Shown one piece after another: positions 36,218-45,406 of a stretch of DNA of 64,000 nucleotides. The stretch's first letter is position 1. Each line of letters begins with the position of its first letter. The notes under the pieces were generated by a model, which was given only the letters and a program-made list of their open reading frames with translations, did no database searches and was not told the origin of the DNA. Source of the stretch: Methylophaga sp. OBS1 (lineage in GTDB: Bacteria; Pseudomonadota; Gammaproteobacteria; Nitrosococcales; Methylophagaceae); NCBI RefSeq assembly GCF_026319365.1, contig NZ_JAPDMS010000001.1:110018-174017 (forward strand), read 5' to 3'. Position numbers and translations under genes: made by a program.

Positions 36218-37441
36218 CTACATCAGCCAACGAAGTTGCAGCCCCACAATATCGACACTGGCATCATATTTACCGCGGAGGTTATAGATACTCTCGGATT
36301 CATTGATGCGAGGGTCATCCATAAAAAGGTGTGCATAGGCCGCATCAATAACGATGTTATCAGAGTATTGATAGCTGGCACCAAACGCTACCCATTTGCG
36401 GTCATTACCGGGAATACGTGCAGTTCGGAACCCACTGCTGGGTATCGGTGTTTCATCGTAGGCAACGCCAGTACGGAATTGCCACTTGTCGTTATATTGA
36501 TAGCTGAGTCCGATGCCGTAACGCATGCTGTTATCCCAGTTTTCTGGCTTATCGGTTGATAGAATCCCGTCTGATTCAATCACCAGTTCTTCAAATCGAC
36601 TCCATCGGGTCCAGGTGGCATCAGCCATGATGGCCCATTTATCATTCAACTGATGATGTATTGCCAGGGAGACTGTCTCAGGTAAGTCCAGATCGGCGCT
36701 GATATCTTCCTTGACGCCGAGGGCATCCAGCGTACCGTCGCCTTCCAGAGTGTGAGAAATTTTTGACCGGTAAGAGAGGCCAACACGGGTTTGATCTGTA
36801 AACTGGTAGAGCAGACCAAGATTATAGCCATATCCCCAATCGTCACCTTCCAGTTCAACGCCGGCATCGGCAGGAACCTGAGCGACCTTGGTTAATTTGA
36901 CGTCGATATATTGGGCACTGACACCAAAACCCAGCGACAACTTCTCTGTAGCCTGAATAGCCAGGGTCGGATTGAAGTTGAGCGTCAGCATTTCAGATTT
37001 CACCGCCAGGTAACGACCGACCCAGTCATCTTTGTATTCGGTGACCAGGCCGAATGGTGCAGAGACACCAAAGCCTAATGTGACTTTGTCATTGACGGGG
37101 TGGCTCAGGTAAAAATTCGGGACAAAAGCGTCATTACCTGCATCGCCACCATCACCCCCAGTGAGAGGATTGCCATTGATAGTGGAACCTTCATCACGAA
37201 ATTCGGATTGTGGTTTGATGTAATTCAAACCCAGGTCAAGTTCACTACGGTCGAGATACGTGAGGCCAGCGGGGTTGAAAAATATCGTGCTGGCATCTTC
37301 AGCAACGGCAGCACTACCGGCAAAAGCCCGGCCCAGACTGGTGATGCTTTGCTCCTTGATGGCAAATCCGGCAGCAGACACCGTCCCGGGTAAAGCTGCG
37401 ATTAATACGAATGCTGAAATATTTTTTAGTTTCGAGTTCAT
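36218..37441 (-). CDS. FadL/OmpP1-family outer-membrane long-chain fatty acid transporter
   Basis: An outer-membrane beta barrel for hydrophobic substrates. It has 407 residues: signal peptide ending TVSAAG, then the FadL N-terminal hatch GFAIKEQSITSLGRAFAG and the family NPA motif in STIFFNPAGLTYL. Repeated amphipathic strands follow. The last residues (VGLQLRWLM) lack a terminal phenylalanine. Members of this family also import aromatic hydrocarbons; the adjacent acyl-CoA synthetase makes fatty acids the best guess. A TTG at 37447 is an alternative start. Confidence 0.92.
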   Translation of the reverse strand: MNSKLKNISAFVLIAALPGTVSAAGFAIKEQSITSLGRAFAGSAAVAEDASTIFFNPAGLTYLDRSELDLGLNYIKPQSEFRDEGSTINGNPLTGGDGGDAGNDAFVPNFYLSHPVNDKVTLGFGVSAPFGLVTEYKDDWVGRYLAVKSEMLTLNFNPTLAIQATEKLSLGFGVSAQYIDVKLTKVAQVPADAGVELEGDDWGYGYNLGLLYQFTDQTRVGLSYRSKISHTLEGDGTLDALGVKEDISADLDLPETVSLAIHHQLNDKWAIMADATWTRWSRFEELVIESDGILSTDKPENWDNSMRYGIGLSYQYNDKWQFRTGVAYDETPIPSSGFRTARIPGNDRKWVAFGASYQYSDNIVIDAAYAHLFMDDPRINESESIYNLRGKYDASVDIVGLQLRWLM

Positions 37442-37526
37442 AGTCAACCACTTGCATCATTTTCTTAACTAGCAGTCTAAACTATATTAAGCCATCAAAT
37501 GACGCAAGCATTTATCATTAATCTCA

Positions 37527-38213
37527 TCAAACCCGTCTGAATAACAAGTCCCATACGCCGTGACCAAGGCGGTGCCCACGCTGCTCGAATTTGGTTATCG
37601 GTCGGTAGCTTGGCCGTTCAATAAAGCCGTCATCATTGCCACAGTTAACAAAGCGCTGATTGGCAGAAACATCGATCAGCATCTGTTCCGCATAATCCTG
37701 CCAGTCAGTGGCCAGATGCAAATGGCCTTCGTGCTTGAGTTTGTCGGCCAGCATCGTGACAAAAGCAGGCTGAATAATGCGACGTTTATGGTGTCGCTTC
37801 TTATGCCAGGGATCAGGAAAATAAATCTGCACGCGATCCAGACTGTTATCCGGTATCCGGTGCCTGAGTAGTTCAACGGCGTCAGTACAGGCAACGCGCA
37901 CGTTATTGAGTGCTAAGGTTTGAATCGATTTAAGCAATTGACCGACACCAGGTCGATGAACCTCAATCCCGATAAAGTTCTGTTCAGGCTGATTTTGAGC
38001 CATTTCAGCCAGAGAAGCACCGTTACCAAACCCGATTTCAAGCACGACAGGCGCATGGCGGCCAAACAGGCTATCCAGGTCGATAGCTTCGTGAGTGTCA
38101 TCGATGCCAAAGCGGGGCCAGAGTTCATCAAGCGCTTTCTGCTGGCCGGGCGTCAGCCGGCCCTCGCGACGGACAAAACTTCGAATCGGACGCATGACTC
38201 TGGATTCAGACAT
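37527..38213 (-). CDS. trmB: tRNA (guanosine(46)-N7)-methyltransferase
   Basis: Methylates G46 in the variable loop of tRNAs using SAM. It has 228 residues from MSESRVMRPIRSFVRREGRL. The SAM site is VVLEIGFGNGASLAEMA, and the tRNA/G46 motif FPDPWHKKRHHKRR is diagnostic. A longer frame to 38282 exists but the extra N-terminus has no family support. It stands alone, about 85 bases downstream of the FadL gene's start on the same strand. Confidence 0.96.
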   Translation of the reverse strand: MSESRVMRPIRSFVRREGRLTPGQQKALDELWPRFGIDDTHEAIDLDSLFGRHAPVVLEIGFGNGASLAEMAQNQPEQNFIGIEVHRPGVGQLLKSIQTLALNNVRVACTDAVELLRHRIPDNSLDRVQIYFPDPWHKKRHHKRRIIQPAFVTMLADKLKHEGHLHLATDWQDYAEQMLIDVSANQRFVNCGNDDGFIERPSYRPITKFEQRGHRLGHGVWDLLFRRV

Positions 38214-38598
38214 CGTGGACTTTTTCCTGCTGGTAAATAAACCTGCGATCATACCGCAATGGTGGTTTACAGGGGATCCCAAATTAGCTTGTTTGTCCCG
38301 ATTTACCGGTTTAGGATCGGGCGTCGAATAAACGATAAACAGAACTGTCTCACTGTTGTATTTCAGCGACCTTGAAACTGGTAGAATATCAATATAAGTG
38401 GGCTGTCAGTATCGCTAAAAAGTGGCGTCAGCTGTAGCTTTACCATGCATCATGGCCGAAGCGAAACGAATTCGACATATGCCAAAATAGACCTTTCAAG
38501 GTATAATGGTCGGTCTTGACACAAAATCTTCGGGACATTCCGAGCCCGGCAATCCTTTGCAAACACATCAGGCAAAGCATTAAAGAGAGAAGGAAACT
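38214..38598. other. Non-coding region between trmB and edd
   Basis: This 385-base stretch between divergent genes holds no credible gene. A perfect TATAAT (38502-38507) lies about 90 bases before the edd start, without a matching -35 at 16-18 bases. A TTGACA (38516-38521) just downstream has no good -10. Promoters for both genes must lie here. A short segment at 38450-38476 vaguely recalls the palindromic repeat family, too degenerate to call. Confidence 0.5.
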
Positions 38599-40422
38599 AT
38601 GGTTCATCCAGTATTAGAAAGCGTCACTAATGACGTAATCGAAAGAAGTAAGAAAACGCGGTCGGTCTATCTGTCGCGGATTGATGAAGCTATTGGTAAA
38701 GGGCCTCATCGTGCAGTATTAGGATGCGGTAACCTGGCTCACGGATTTGCAGCCTGCTCAATGACAGACAAAGCCGATTTGGCTGGTGATCAAAAAGCCA
38801 ACATCGCCATCATTTCTTCTTACAACGATATGTTGTCTGCTCACGAGCCGTTCAAGGACTTCCCGAAACTGATAAAAGATGCCGCTCATGAAGCAGGCGG
38901 CGTTGCCCAGTTTGCCGGTGGCGTACCGGCCATGTGTGACGGTATCACCCAGGGGCAGCCGGGAATGGAACTGTCTCTGTTCAGCCGTGACGTGATTGCC
39001 ATGGCGACCGCGGTCGGTCTCAGCCACAACATGTTTGACGCTGCGCTCTATCTGGGCGTCTGCGACAAAATCGTACCGGGTCTGTTGATTGGCGCGCTGA
39101 GCTTCGGTCACCTGCCGGCGATTTTTGTACCGGCCGGTCCAATGCCAAGCGGTATGCCTAACAAGGAAAAAGTGCGTATCCGTCAGCTTTATGCAGAAGG
39201 AAAAGTCGGTCGTGAAGAACTGCTGCGTGCTGAATCCGAGTCTTATCACAGCCCGGGTACCTGTACTTTCTACGGTACTGCCAACAGTAACCAGATGATG
39301 GTGGAAATGATGGGCCTGCATTTGCCCGGCAGTTCCTTCATCAACCCCAACACGCCGTTGCGTGACGCGCTGACCAAGCGTGCAGCAGCACAAGTCCTGA
39401 AATTCACCTCACTGGGTGATGACTTCCGTCCGATTGGTCACATGATCAATGAAAAAGCCATCATCAACGCGCTGGTCGGTCTGCTGGCCACAGGTGGCTC
39501 CACAAACCACACGATGCACCTGGTCGCTATCGCCCGTGCAGCAGGCATTATCATTAACTGGGATGACTTTGACCGTCTGTCCAAGATTATTCCATTGCTG
39601 ACCCGTATCTATCCGAATGGCACTGCCGACGTTAACCACTTCCAGGCGGCCGGCGGTATGGGCGTGCTGATTGGCGAATTGTCAGCCAATGGCCTGATGC
39701 ATACCGATATCCTGACCGTGGGTGATGACAAGGGTATGGAGCAATACACGCAGGAGCCGACCCTGAAAGAGGGCACACTGAGCTGGCAGGAAGGACCGAA
39801 AAAGTCTTTGGACCCGGAAGTAGTCAGCAGCGTGACGGCGCCGTTCGCGACCAGCGGTGGCCTGCATCTCATCCAGGGCAACCTGGGCCGCGGAATGTCG
39901 AAAATTTCTGCCGTTGAGCCCAAGCATCAGGTCGTCGAAGCGCCAGCGATGGTATTCGACAATCAGGATCACGTGGTTGAGGCTTTCAAACGCGGTGAAA
40001 TGAATAAAGATGTCATCGTCGTCCTCCGCTTCCAGGGCCCGAAAGCCAATGGTATGCCGGAACTGCACAAACTGACGCCACCACTCGGTGTGCTGCAGGA
40101 CAAAGGTTACAAAGTGGCGCTGGTTACTGACGGTCGCATGTCCGGTGCCTCCGGTAAGATCCCATCAGCGATTCACCTGTGGCCGGAATGTGCCGATGGC
40201 AACCTGATGACCAAGGTCCGTGATGGTGACATGATTCGTCTCGACACCCAGCGCGGTGAACTGAACGTGCTGGTCGACGAAGAAGAACTGAACTCACGCA
40301 TGGCTTGTGTGATGGCAAATACGGAACATCATTACGGCATGGGCCGTGAATTGTTCGATAGCTTCCGTCAGGGTGTCTCCACCTCTGAGACCGGCGCCAT
40401 CAACATGTTCAATGTCGAATAA
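38599..40422 (+). CDS. edd: Phosphogluconate dehydratase (Entner-Doudoroff)
   Basis: Dehydrates 6-phosphogluconate to KDPG with a [4Fe-4S] cluster. It has 607 residues of the IlvD/Edd family. The segments [40 protein letters not shown] and [17 protein letters not shown] contain the cluster cysteines and substrate residues. GAGAGAAGG lies upstream of the ATG. eda follows after 28 bases, so the two ED enzymes form an operon; zwf, pgl and glk are absent. Confidence 0.97.
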   Translation: MVHPVLESVTNDVIERSKKTRSVYLSRIDEAIGKGPHRAVLGCGNLAHGFAACSMTDKADLAGDQKANIAIISSYNDMLSAHEPFKDFPKLIKDAAHEAGGVAQFAGGVPAMCDGITQGQPGMELSLFSRDVIAMATAVGLSHNMFDAALYLGVCDKIVPGLLIGALSFGHLPAIFVPAGPMPSGMPNKEKVRIRQLYAEGKVGREELLRAESESYHSPGTCTFYGTANSNQMMVEMMGLHLPGSSFINPNTPLRDALTKRAAAQVLKFTSLGDDFRPIGHMINEKAIINALVGLLATGGSTNHTMHLVAIARAAGIIINWDDFDRLSKIIPLLTRIYPNGTADVNHFQAAGGMGVLIGELSANGLMHTDILTVGDDKGMEQYTQEPTLKEGTLSWQEGPKKSLDPEVVSSVTAPFATSGGLHLIQGNLGRGMSKISAVEPKHQVVEAPAMVFDNQDHVVEAFKRGEMNKDVIVVLRFQGPKANGMPELHKLTPPLGVLQDKGYKVALVTDGRMSGASGKIPSAIHLWPECADGNLMTKVRDGDMIRLDTQRGELNVLVDEEELNSRMACVMANTEHHYGMGRELFDSFRQGVSTSETGAINMFNVE

Positions 40423-40450
40423 TCAACAATAAGCTGGAAACGCCTTATCC

Positions 40451-41083
40451 ATGTCGAAAACAATTCATGAAATTATGAAAGTTTCACCGGTCGTGCCGGT
40501 GATGGTGATCAACAATGCCGACCATGCTGTGCCACTAGCCAAAGCTTTGGTCAAAGGCGGCCTTAAAGTGCTGGAAATCACGCTGCGTACTGACGCTGCG
40601 CTGGAATCCATCCGCCGCATCAAAGCAGAAGTGCCTGATGCGATCGTCGGTGCGGGTACGATTATTAATATCGACACGCTGAATGCCGCGATTGATGCGG
40701 GCGCTGAGTTCATCGTCAGTCCCGGTACCACAGATAGCCTGATCGATGCCGCCCTGAAAACCGGTGTGCCGCTGCTGCCGGGTATTGCGAACCCCAGCGA
40801 AGCCATGCGACTGCTGGAAAAAGGGATCACTGCCATGAAATTCTTCCCGGCTGAAGCGGCCGGTGGCGTCCCCATGCTGAAATCAATCGGTGCTCCGATT
40901 CCACAAATCACATTCTGTCCGACCGGTGGCGTCAGCCAGAAAAACGTCAATGACTACTACAAGCTGCCTAATGTCGGCTGTGTAGGCGGCTCATGGATGT
41001 GTGCAGCGAATCTGGTCGATGCAGAGAACTGGGATGAAATCACCCGTCTGGCGGCAGAAGCGATTGAACTCGCAACAGCCTGA
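40451..41083 (+). CDS. eda: KDPG / 4-hydroxy-2-oxoglutarate aldolase
   Basis: Splits KDPG into pyruvate and glyceraldehyde 3-phosphate. It is a 210-residue class I TIM-barrel aldolase. The Schiff-base lysine is in AMKFFPAEAAGGVPML, the proton-relay glutamate in LKVLEITLRTDAAL, and GAGTIINIDT and PTGGVSQKNV complete the active site. A terminator follows. Confidence 0.97.
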   Translation: MSKTIHEIMKVSPVVPVMVINNADHAVPLAKALVKGGLKVLEITLRTDAALESIRRIKAEVPDAIVGAGTIINIDTLNAAIDAGAEFIVSPGTTDSLIDAALKTGVPLLPGIANPSEAMRLLEKGITAMKFFPAEAAGGVPMLKSIGAPIPQITFCPTGGVSQKNVNDYYKLPNVGCVGGSWMCAANLVDAENWDEITRLAAEAIELATA

Positions 41084-41107
41084 GTATTTCAAGCATCACT
41101 GAAATTG

Positions 41108-41135
41108 AAAAAGGCGCTAATCAGCGCCTTTTTTA
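41108..41135 (+). terminator. Terminator of edd-eda
   Basis: AAGGCGCT pairs with AGCGCCTT around a four-base loop (AATC), followed by T's. It begins about 25 bases after the eda stop codon and has an A-run on its 5' side. Confidence 0.85.
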
Positions 41136-41160
41136 TTGGGCGGAATCATGAATAAAGCCG

Positions 41161-41795
41161 TGTCATGCCGAGCGAAGTCGAGGCATCTTTGAGGTTGGAG
41201 AGATCCTTCGACAGGCTCAGGATGACAGGGGTGAGAGTCAAAGCCGTATCATGCCGAGCGAAGTCGAGGCATCTTTGAGGTCGGAGAGATCCTTCGGCAG
41301 GCTCAGGATGACAGGGGTAGAGAGTCAAAACCTGTCATGCCGAGCGCAGCCGAGGCATCTTTGAGGTCGGAGAGATCCTTCGGCAGGCTCAGGATGACAA
41401 GTGGGATGAATAAAGCCGTGTCATGCCGAGCGAAGTCGAGGCATCTTAGGGCTTTGAGAGATCCTTCGGCAGGCTCAGGATGACAGGGGTAGAGAGTCAA
41501 AGCCGTGTCATGCCGAGCGTAGGCGAGGTATCTTTGAGGTCTGAGAGATCCTTCGACAGGCTCAGGATGACAGGGGTAGAGAGCCAAAGCCTGTCATGCC
41601 GAGCGCAGTCGAGGCATCTTTGAGGTTGGAGAGATCCTTCGGCAGGCTCAGGATGACAGGGGTAGAGAGTCACAACCTGTCATGTCGAGCGTAGGCGAGG
41701 TATCTTTGAGGTTTGAGAGATCCTTCGACAGGCTCAGGATGACAAGTGCGATGAATAAAGCATGTGTCATGCCGAGCGAAGTCGAGGCATCTCAC
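41161..41795. repeat. Tandem array of 86-87 bp imperfect palindromes (7 full units plus one partial)
   Basis: Units start at 41161, 41247, 41333, 41419, 41506, 41592, 41678 and 41765; the last is cut short. Each opens TGTCATGCCGAGCG and closes with CAGGCTCAGGATGACA, so the ends are inverted (TGTCAT...ATGACA). The inner arms GAGGCATCT and AGATCCTTCG are loosely complementary too, so every unit could fold into a long hairpin. A 15-20 base linker (such as GGGGTAGAGAGTCAAAGCC) joins units. Units differ at scattered positions. Frames read through the array on the minus strand only because the units are nearly multiples of three. It fills the gap between eda and the DUF2063 gene. A related half-copy lies at 753-782. 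Confidence 0.95.
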
Positions 41796-41815
41796 GGGCA
41801 GAGAGACGCCACCAA

Positions 41816-42568
41816 TCAATCCCTTTTGAGCAAAACACCACGGTCTAACCAGTCATGAATCAACTGCCGCGCACCCTGCTCAACCACTTCTGGCTGTGAA
41901 TGCTGCATGGCAGCGACAATATCCTTAACAGACTCATCTCCACGCAGTCCCTGTGACAGTAATTCCAGCAAGCGGGCACTGACCGGATTGAGTTCAATAA
42001 ACTTAATCTCATCGTGCTCATTGCGCATCACCAGCAAACATACCGGTGTTTCGTTCGCTGATGTTGGTTGGTTCTCAACACTGATTTGATGCACAGGATA
42101 TTGATACACCAGCAGCCAGGCTAACTGAGATTGCTGATAACGCAGTGCCAGACAATCTTCGTCAGCAATCGGCGTGCGGGAAAATTCAGCTTCATGAATA
42201 CTTAAAGCCAGTTCCACCCATTCGTAATGTGCCAGTTCCCTCAGAAAAGGCGGATCTGCATCATTGAGCCGTTCATTTTCGAGATAGGCCATAAACTCGC
42301 GGGCGATTTCCACGAATAGCGGGGTTTTGCATTGATGCTTAACCATAAAGTCCCGCACCATAGCTTGCCATTGCGCTTCATCATAGAGGCTTCGAATCAC
42401 CGGAAAAGCGTTTTGCAGCGTGCCGTTGATGTTATTGAAAAACAGATCACGATAAATCGCCATACGCCGGTCTTCGATGTGCGCCGGTGCCGGTTCGCCT
42501 TCGGGATTGCGGATGTGTGCGGCGAAGCGGTATTGCGTAGCCTGAAATGAATCAGCCATGCGAGACAT
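41816..42568 (-). CDS. DUF2063 family protein, HvfC-like partner of the MNIO enzyme
   Basis: A 250-residue cytoplasmic protein with the DUF2063 (putative DNA-binding) N-terminus: QYRFAAHIRNPEG, then RRMAIYRDLFFNNINGTLQ and AFPVIRSLYDEAQWQAMVRD. In the family this protein accompanies DUF692/MNIO enzymes and serves as the partner that recognises the precursor. It overlaps the end of the DUF692 gene by 17 bases (8 if the second ATG at 42559 is used), so the two are translationally coupled. The C-terminal half (about 180-250) resembles the winged-helix-like precursor-binding region, by analogy only. Confidence 0.88.
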   Translation of the reverse strand: MSRMADSFQATQYRFAAHIRNPEGEPAPAHIEDRRMAIYRDLFFNNINGTLQNAFPVIRSLYDEAQWQAMVRDFMVKHQCKTPLFVEIAREFMAYLENERLNDADPPFLRELAHYEWVELALSIHEAEFSRTPIADEDCLALRYQQSQLAWLLVYQYPVHQISVENQPTSANETPVCLLVMRNEHDEIKFIELNPVSARLLELLSQGLRGDESVKDIVAAMQHSQPEVVEQGARQLIHDWLDRGVLLKRD

Positions 42569-43400
42569 GTTTAAACGCTGGCTGTTGCTGATAACGTTGA
42601 ATGGTGCTGACTTCTTCGATTAACTGCGGCAGTGGCGGGATATTGAAATCGCGCTCAAGCAGAGTGGGTTTGACGCCATGATACTGATAAGTCTGGGACA
42701 GCAACTCCCAGACCGGATCGATCACATCGGCGCCATGCGTATCGACAATCAGATCCTCGGCCTCATTGTAGTGGCCGGCAATATGCAGATAGGCAATACG
42801 CTCAGTGGGCAGGGCCTTGATATAGTCAATCGGATCGTAACGATGATTGACGCTGTTGACATAGACATTGTTCACATCCAGCAACAGGTCACAGTCCGCT
42901 TCTTCAAGAATTGCCCGGGTAAAGGCAATTTCATCCATTTCCTGTCCCGGCGCTGCATAGTAAGAGACATTCTCAATCACCAGTCGACGTTCAAGTATCG
43001 ACTGAACTTTTTTAATGCGATCAGCGACGTAATGGACGGCTTCTTCAGTGAAAGGAATTGGCATCAGGTCATACAGGTGACCATCGTCACTACAGTAGCT
43101 TAAATGCTCGCTGTAACAGCGTATATTGTGTCTGTCGAAAAACTGCTTGAGCCGCTGCAGGAAATGCTCATCCAGTGGGGCAGGACTGCCAATCGACAAT
43201 GACAGACCATGGCAGAGCATCGGATAACGCTCGGTGATTGCCGAGAATTTACGGCCGAAACCGCCCCCCATTTCCATCCAGTTTTCCGGTGCGACTTCCA
43301 GGAAATCGATACCGGTGTCATCCATTTGGGCCAGTTCGTCAATAAAACTGCGGCGCAGGCCGAGGCCGGCACCGTTCACCGGACAAGTTTTACTATTCAT
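42552..43400 (-). CDS. DUF692 multinuclear non-heme iron oxidase (MNIO), HvfB-like
   Basis: A 282-residue TIM-barrel MNIO. Characterised members (such as MbnB of methanobactin synthesis) use two or three irons to oxidise cysteines or other residues in ribosomally made precursor peptides. Metal-ligand and family motifs are FLEVAPENWMEMGG, CHGLSLSIGS, YSEHLSYC, VIENVSYYA, LLLDVNNVYVN, YLHIAGH and VDTHGADVIDP. AGGAG precedes the ATG. The operon order is secreted two-cysteine protein, this enzyme, DUF2063 partner. No short cysteine-rich precursor of the usual kind (DUF2282 type) is present in the 65-base gap upstream or downstream. Confidence 0.93.
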   Translation of the reverse strand: MNSKTCPVNGAGLGLRRSFIDELAQMDDTGIDFLEVAPENWMEMGGGFGRKFSAITERYPMLCHGLSLSIGSPAPLDEHFLQRLKQFFDRHNIRCYSEHLSYCSDDGHLYDLMPIPFTEEAVHYVADRIKKVQSILERRLVIENVSYYAAPGQEMDEIAFTRAILEEADCDLLLDVNNVYVNSVNHRYDPIDYIKALPTERIAYLHIAGHYNEAEDLIVDTHGADVIDPVWELLSQTYQYHGVKPTLLERDFNIPPLPQLIEEVSTIQRYQQQPAFKHVSHG

Positions 43401-43465
43401 AGACGCTCCTGCATTCAGTCTCTGGATCTGTGACGCCTGGGCGGGCGCTTTGTTACAGATGTGGC

Positions 43466-44218
43466 TTAATCCAGATTGACTTCGAACATGGTGCGATCAA
43501 CGCCGACATTGCCCGTGGTCGGATCGACCATGTAGACGATCGCTTTATAATGGCCGGATTGTTTGATCTCGGTTTTGCCTGAGAACATGCCCACCGGACC
43601 GGTAAATTCAAGCGGCACTTCAGCGAGGGTTTCCTCATCCTGCATCAGGATGGCTTTAACTTCATAGTTATCCGGTTTCCAAAGACCATCTTTGGTAATC
43701 GGGCAGCCACACAGCAATGAGGCTTTGGTATAGAACTCGACTTTGCCGCCCTCGAGTACCTGAGTCCAGGCATCGACAATAAAGCCGGGCATGTTAAGAA
43801 TGATGCCATCACCCAGCAGGTGTTTACCCGGTACGACCCAGGAAGTGACCGTGGCTTCCTGTAGTGACTGCCGGTAGCCATAAGGCCCCATCAGTTTAAA
43901 TTTCAACAGGCGTGGTGCTTCGAGGTCGACTTCGGCCAGAAATCCGGCAGTTTTATCATCAGTGAGTGTTTGTCCGCGTTTGATCGGGTTTTTGACCAGT
44001 AAATCGGTATCGCCGGTCCCGCCATTGATCCAGCCTTCATCCAGAATTTCACCGGTTTCCGCATCTTCAACCACCACGCGCACGCCGCCGACACCGGTAC
44101 CAATAAATTTGGCATCCACTGCCTGGGCCCGAATCATAATCTTAGTCTCTTCTGCCTGAGCAGGCAGACTCAATGCCATGACCAGGGGTAGCAGTAGGGC
44201 GAGAAACAATCTTTTCAT
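43466..44218 (-). CDS. Secreted two-domain protein with a single CGCP motif; possible MNIO substrate
   Basis: I do not recognise the family. It is a 250-residue protein with a clear signal peptide (MKRLFLALLLPLVMALSLPA, cleavage near QAEE). The mature part looks all-beta. A first segment (about 25-130) resembles a carboxypeptidase-regulatory or Ig-like fold (GVGGVRVVVEDAETGEI), and a second runs from about 140 to 250. The mature protein has only two cysteines, both in LLCGCPIT near residue 180. It is the first gene of the operon with the MNIO enzyme and DUF2063 protein, the position normally held by the precursor peptide. I chose ATG 44218 because AGG lies 6 bases upstream and it starts the signal peptide. 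Whether it is modified is inference. Confidence 0.8.
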   Translation of the reverse strand: MKRLFLALLLPLVMALSLPAQAEETKIMIRAQAVDAKFIGTGVGGVRVVVEDAETGEILDEGWINGGTGDTDLLVKNPIKRGQTLTDDKTAGFLAEVDLEAPRLLKFKLMGPYGYRQSLQEATVTSWVVPGKHLLGDGIILNMPGFIVDAWTQVLEGGKVEFYTKASLLCGCPITKDGLWKPDNYEVKAILMQDEETLAEVPLEFTGPVGMFSGKTEIKQSGHYKAIVYMVDPTTGNVGVDRTMFEVNLD

Positions 44219-44425
44219 GATAGACCTCATGTCATTAATGGAACGGATTACTGTCTTTGTGACTATTATGATTGCGCAATGTTCTGTTTGCATACCTCTA
44301 TTTCATGACGGCATGCTGATGGCATGGTCAACTGCTACAATGACGCTCTGTGAAACTTGAGGCAAGCGCGTCGGTCATTAATCTGACGTTCTGCCAATCT
44401 GGTTACTCCTGACAGGTATCGCTTC

Positions 44426-45406
44426 ATGCTCGCTTATATTATTAGACGGATTCTTTACGCCTTTCCCATACTGTTGGGGGTGAATGCGCTCACATTCGTT
44501 TTGTTTTTCATGGTCAACACGCCAGACGATATGGCGCGAATGCACCTGGGTAACAAGTACGTGAACGAGGCGGCAATCGAAACCTGGAAGCAGGAACGTG
44601 GCTATGACCAGCCTTTGCTCTGGAACAGTGAGGCAGAGGGTGTCGATAAAGTCACGGAAACCATTTTCTTTGCCAAATCTCTCAGCCTGTTTGTGTTTGA
44701 ATTTGGCCAGGCTGATGATGGCCGGGACATCGGTGAAGATATCAAGAACCGCATGTGGCCAAGTCTGGCGATCGCAGTACCGATCCTGATTATCGGTCTG
44801 ATGGTCAATATCACCTTCGCTATGCTGATGGTCTTTTTCCGGGCTACTTATGTCGACCTGAGTGGCGTCATCCTGTGCGTGATTTTGATGTCGATATCCG
44901 GCCTTTTCTATATTATTGGCGGCCAGTTCCTGGTCGGTAAAATCATGCAACTGGTGCCGATATCCGGCTACGCAGAAGGCTTTGATGCGACCAAGTTCCT
45001 GATACTGCCGGTTGCTATCGGCATTATTTCCGGTATTGGCAGCGGCTCTCGCTGGTACCGGACTTTATTTCTGGAAGAAGCTTCCAAAGATTACGTCCGC
45101 ACCGCCCGTGCCAAGGGCCTGTCAGAAGTCCGGGTGCTGTTCTCACATGTGCTTAAAAACGCCATGATCCCGATTTTGACCGGTATCGTGGTGGTGTTGC
45201 CAACTTTGTTTATGGGCAGCCTGATTCTGGAATCATTCTTCGGTATCCCCGGCCTGGGTAGTTACACTATTGATGCTATTCATGCACAGGATTTTGCGAT
45301 TGTCCGGGCGATGGTCTTCCTGGGCTCAGTGCTCTACATTGTCGGCCTGATGCTGACCGATATCTCATACACCGTCGTTGATCCGCGGGTAAGACTCGAT
45401 GGCTGA
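44426..45406 (+). CDS. OppB/DppB-type ABC transporter permease (orphan)
   Basis: An inner-membrane permease of the peptide/nickel/opine type. It has 326 residues and about six helices (MLAYIIRRILYAFPILLGVN at the N-terminus). The cytoplasmic EAA loop that contacts the ATPase reads EEASKDYVRTARAKGLSEV. The end SYTVVDPRVRLDG is the usual OppB C-terminus. The expected OppC and ATPase genes do not follow; instead the last eight bases overlap the start of a DUF455 gene. The nearest solute-binding protein is 23 kb away (18803-20953). Substrate unknown. Confidence 0.88.
   Translation: MLAYIIRRILYAFPILLGVNALTFVLFFMVNTPDDMARMHLGNKYVNEAAIETWKQERGYDQPLLWNSEAEGVDKVTETIFFAKSLSLFVFEFGQADDGRDIGEDIKNRMWPSLAIAVPILIIGLMVNITFAMLMVFFRATYVDLSGVILCVILMSISGLFYIIGGQFLVGKIMQLVPISGYAEGFDATKFLILPVAIGIISGIGSGSRWYRTLFLEEASKDYVRTARAKGLSEVRVLFSHVLKNAMIPILTGIVVVLPTLFMGSLILESFFGIPGLGSYTIDAIHAQDFAIVRAMVFLGSVLYIVGLMLTDISYTVVDPRVRLDG

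Noticed and set aside
41146..41587. Two open frames on the minus strand with repeated CHPEPAEGSL-like peptides
   Set aside because: They follow the 86-bp palindromic repeats exactly and exist only because the units lack stop codons in that frame; no start signals or independent coding signs.
41161..41795. Possible CRISPR array
   Set aside because: The repeated unit is 86-87 bp with no unique spacers of 30-40 bases, the linkers are similar to each other, and no cas genes are nearby.
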